Positions 62,873-64,000 of a stretch of DNA of 64,000 bases are shown in pieces; the first letter of the stretch is position 1, and the number at the start of each line of letters is the position of its first letter. This DNA comes from Vibrio sp. S9_S30 (GTDB taxonomy: Bacteria > Pseudomonadota > Gammaproteobacteria > Enterobacterales > Vibrionaceae). The translations under genes were made by a program, and so were the position numbers. Location of the stretch: contig NZ_JAAUWT010000001.1 in assembly GCF_014694455.1 (NCBI RefSeq), positions 248,001 through 312,000 of the forward strand. The letters run 5' to 3'. The notes under the pieces are model-generated. The model was not told the origin of the DNA. It was given only the letters and a program-made list of their open reading frames with translations, and ran no database searches.

Positions 62873-63958
62873 CTAACTGTTGTCTTGTTTATTCAAGAAG
62901 GTTTGAAATTCTTCTTCGTAAATAGTGAACAACACCATGGTGACGGCAAAAATGAGCGGACCGTAGATGAGACCTATTAACCCAAAGAGCTGGATGCCTC
63001 CTAATAGGGAGAAAAAAATCATCAATGTATTCATTCCAGCACTGCCCTGCATTAGCAGTGGTCGTAATATGTTATCGATAGAACCAACGATGACGACGCT
63101 CCATATGCTTAAGAAAATTGCCCAACCTGTATCACCAGTAACGAAGAGATAAATCGCAGCAGGTATCCAAATCAAGGCGGTGCCAACAAGTGGGATAAAA
63201 GAAGCAAACCCCATCATTGTTCCCCAAAATAGCCCAGGGAACCCCGCAAGCCACATCCCAATCCCCCCGGCCAAACCTTGGGCTATTGCAGTTAGAAATG
63301 ACCCTAACACTGCCGACTTTGATACTTTTTCAATTTCTTCAAGCAGACGATCTTCTTGACTACGAGAAAGAGGAAGTATGTGGCGGATAGCTTTAATGAT
63401 TTTGTCGTGATCTCTTAGTAGGAAGAAAAGCACAAACAGCATTAAGAAGAAATCCATTAAGAAGTTGGTCGCATCCCCAAGGACTTTGGCGCTGAATGCC
63501 ACTAACTGTGAACCAAATTGAGAGACAAATTCTGCGACACGTTGATCTATTTGCTGCGGGTCAATGGTATCAAAAGGCAGATACTCATTAATAAAACCGA
63601 GTACTTTGATCACAAATGGGTGCGACGTCGCTTCTTGAATGCCACCGTGCGTTAGCCAGTAATAGGCACTTTGAGAAAACCCCGATCCTTGTTGAACGAT
63701 GGCAGCAAAGACGGCTAATAAAGGCAGAACAATGATGACAGTGAGTAGCACGCAAGATAGGACAGAGACGGTGTTTTTGTAGTTTGGCATTCTACCCTCT
63801 AACCACTCATGCACAGGGAACATCAGCAGAGATATAATGAAAGCCAAAATAATCGAATTAATGTAGGGTTGGACAAGCAAGTAACACGCATAGCCCGCAG
63901 CGAGAAGCGCGAGTATTAGTACCCAGTGGCTGGAAGATAACTTGAGTTTGTCTGACAC
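62873..63958 (-). CDS. AI-2E family transporter (YdiK/PerM type)
   Basis: The 361-residue inner-membrane protein has about seven to eight membrane segments. The family signature LPLVGTALIWIPAAIYL-like region (FIPLVGTALIWIPAAIYLF) is near 253-271, with PLLMQGSAGMNTLMIFFSLLGG near 297-318. Members were named after an AI-2 export claim for TqsA, but many act on other substrates or as sodium/proton antiporters. The role here is not settled. Confidence 0.9.
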   Translation of the reverse strand: MSDKLKLSSSHWVLILALLAAGYACYLLVQPYINSIILAFIISLLMFPVHEWLEGRMPNYKNTVSVLSCVLLTVIIVLPLLAVFAAIVQQGSGFSQSAYYWLTHGGIQEATSHPFVIKVLGFINEYLPFDTIDPQQIDQRVAEFVSQFGSQLVAFSAKVLGDATNFLMDFFLMLFVLFFLLRDHDKIIKAIRHILPLSRSQEDRLLEEIEKVSKSAVLGSFLTAIAQGLAGGIGMWLAGFPGLFWGTMMGFASFIPLVGTALIWIPAAIYLFVTGDTGWAIFLSIWSVVIVGSIDNILRPLLMQGSAGMNTLMIFFSLLGGIQLFGLIGLIYGPLIFAVTMVLFTIYEEEFQTFLNKQDNS

Positions 63959-64000
63959 GGTATTGCCCCTAATATGATTTTGTCTCTGAGTTATAATGGC

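Overview
The window comes from a marine gammaproteobacterium of the genus Vibrio, or a very close relative. The protein sequences, the block order dksA-gluQ-pcnB-folK-panB-panC, the acnB-yacL pairing, and a chitin-disaccharide catabolic cluster ending in a ChiS-type hybrid kinase all match the Vibrio chromosome 1 pattern. Base composition looks even, and I see no prophage, insertion sequence, integron or CRISPR.

Layout. 1-2.5 kb: the end of a chemoreceptor, then a secreted trypsin-like protease with a GlyGly-CTERM tail, coupled to a small lipoprotein. 2.6-8.6 kb: tRNA-Ile2 and the macromolecular-synthesis operon rpsU-yqeY-dnaG-rpoD on the minus strand, with divergent tsaD. 8.7-12 kb: an alpha/beta hydrolase, plsY, and folB-folK-uppP. 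12-16.5 kb: beta-carbonic anhydrase divergent from a SulP (bicarbonate/sulfate) transporter, then the yadGH exporter. 16.6-22.5 kb: pantothenate, folate and RNA-metabolism genes panC, panB, folK (a second copy), pcnB, gluQ, dksA and sfsA, all minus strand. 22.7-32.7 kb: hrpB-mrcB, a patatin-type autotransporter, and acnB. 32.8-36.5 kb: a tandem array between acnB and yacL. 36.7-42.4 kb: glnK-amtB and a Fur-box-preceded ferric iron ABC transporter fbpABC. 42.6-61.5 kb: the chitin disaccharide import and breakdown genes, all minus strand, ending with chiS. 61.7-64 kb: rsmC and an AI-2E family permease.

The most unusual part is 32.8-36.3 kb. Four tandem units of about 0.8-1.0 kb each carry one gene for a 96-97 residue secreted peptide. 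The signal peptide and pro-region are nearly invariant, but the C-terminal cysteine domain is strongly diverged. Its six cysteines keep the mirror-symmetric spacing 3-6-7/9-6-3, which fits a disulfide-stapled helical hairpin. Between copies 1 and 2, 18 of 33 codons in that domain differ and 17 of these change the residue, while the 289 bases after it differ at only 3 sites. Truncated yacL pieces at the unit joints show that the array grew by duplication between the acnB terminator and the inside of yacL. I do not recognise the family; diversifying secreted toxins or antimicrobials are an inference.

A second notable point is pcnB. Its reading frame and a good ribosome binding site place the start at an ATT codon, the same rare AUU start known for E. 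coli pcnB.

How the genes work together. The chitin block takes up (GlcNAc)2/(GlcN)2 through a five-part ABC transporter. In the cytoplasm the sugars are split by GH94 phosphorolysis, GH20 hydrolysis and a GH9 glucosaminidase, GlcNAc is phosphorylated by a BadF-type kinase, and sugar 1-phosphate is probably converted by the mutase. ChiS, next door, is the known regulator of this programme.
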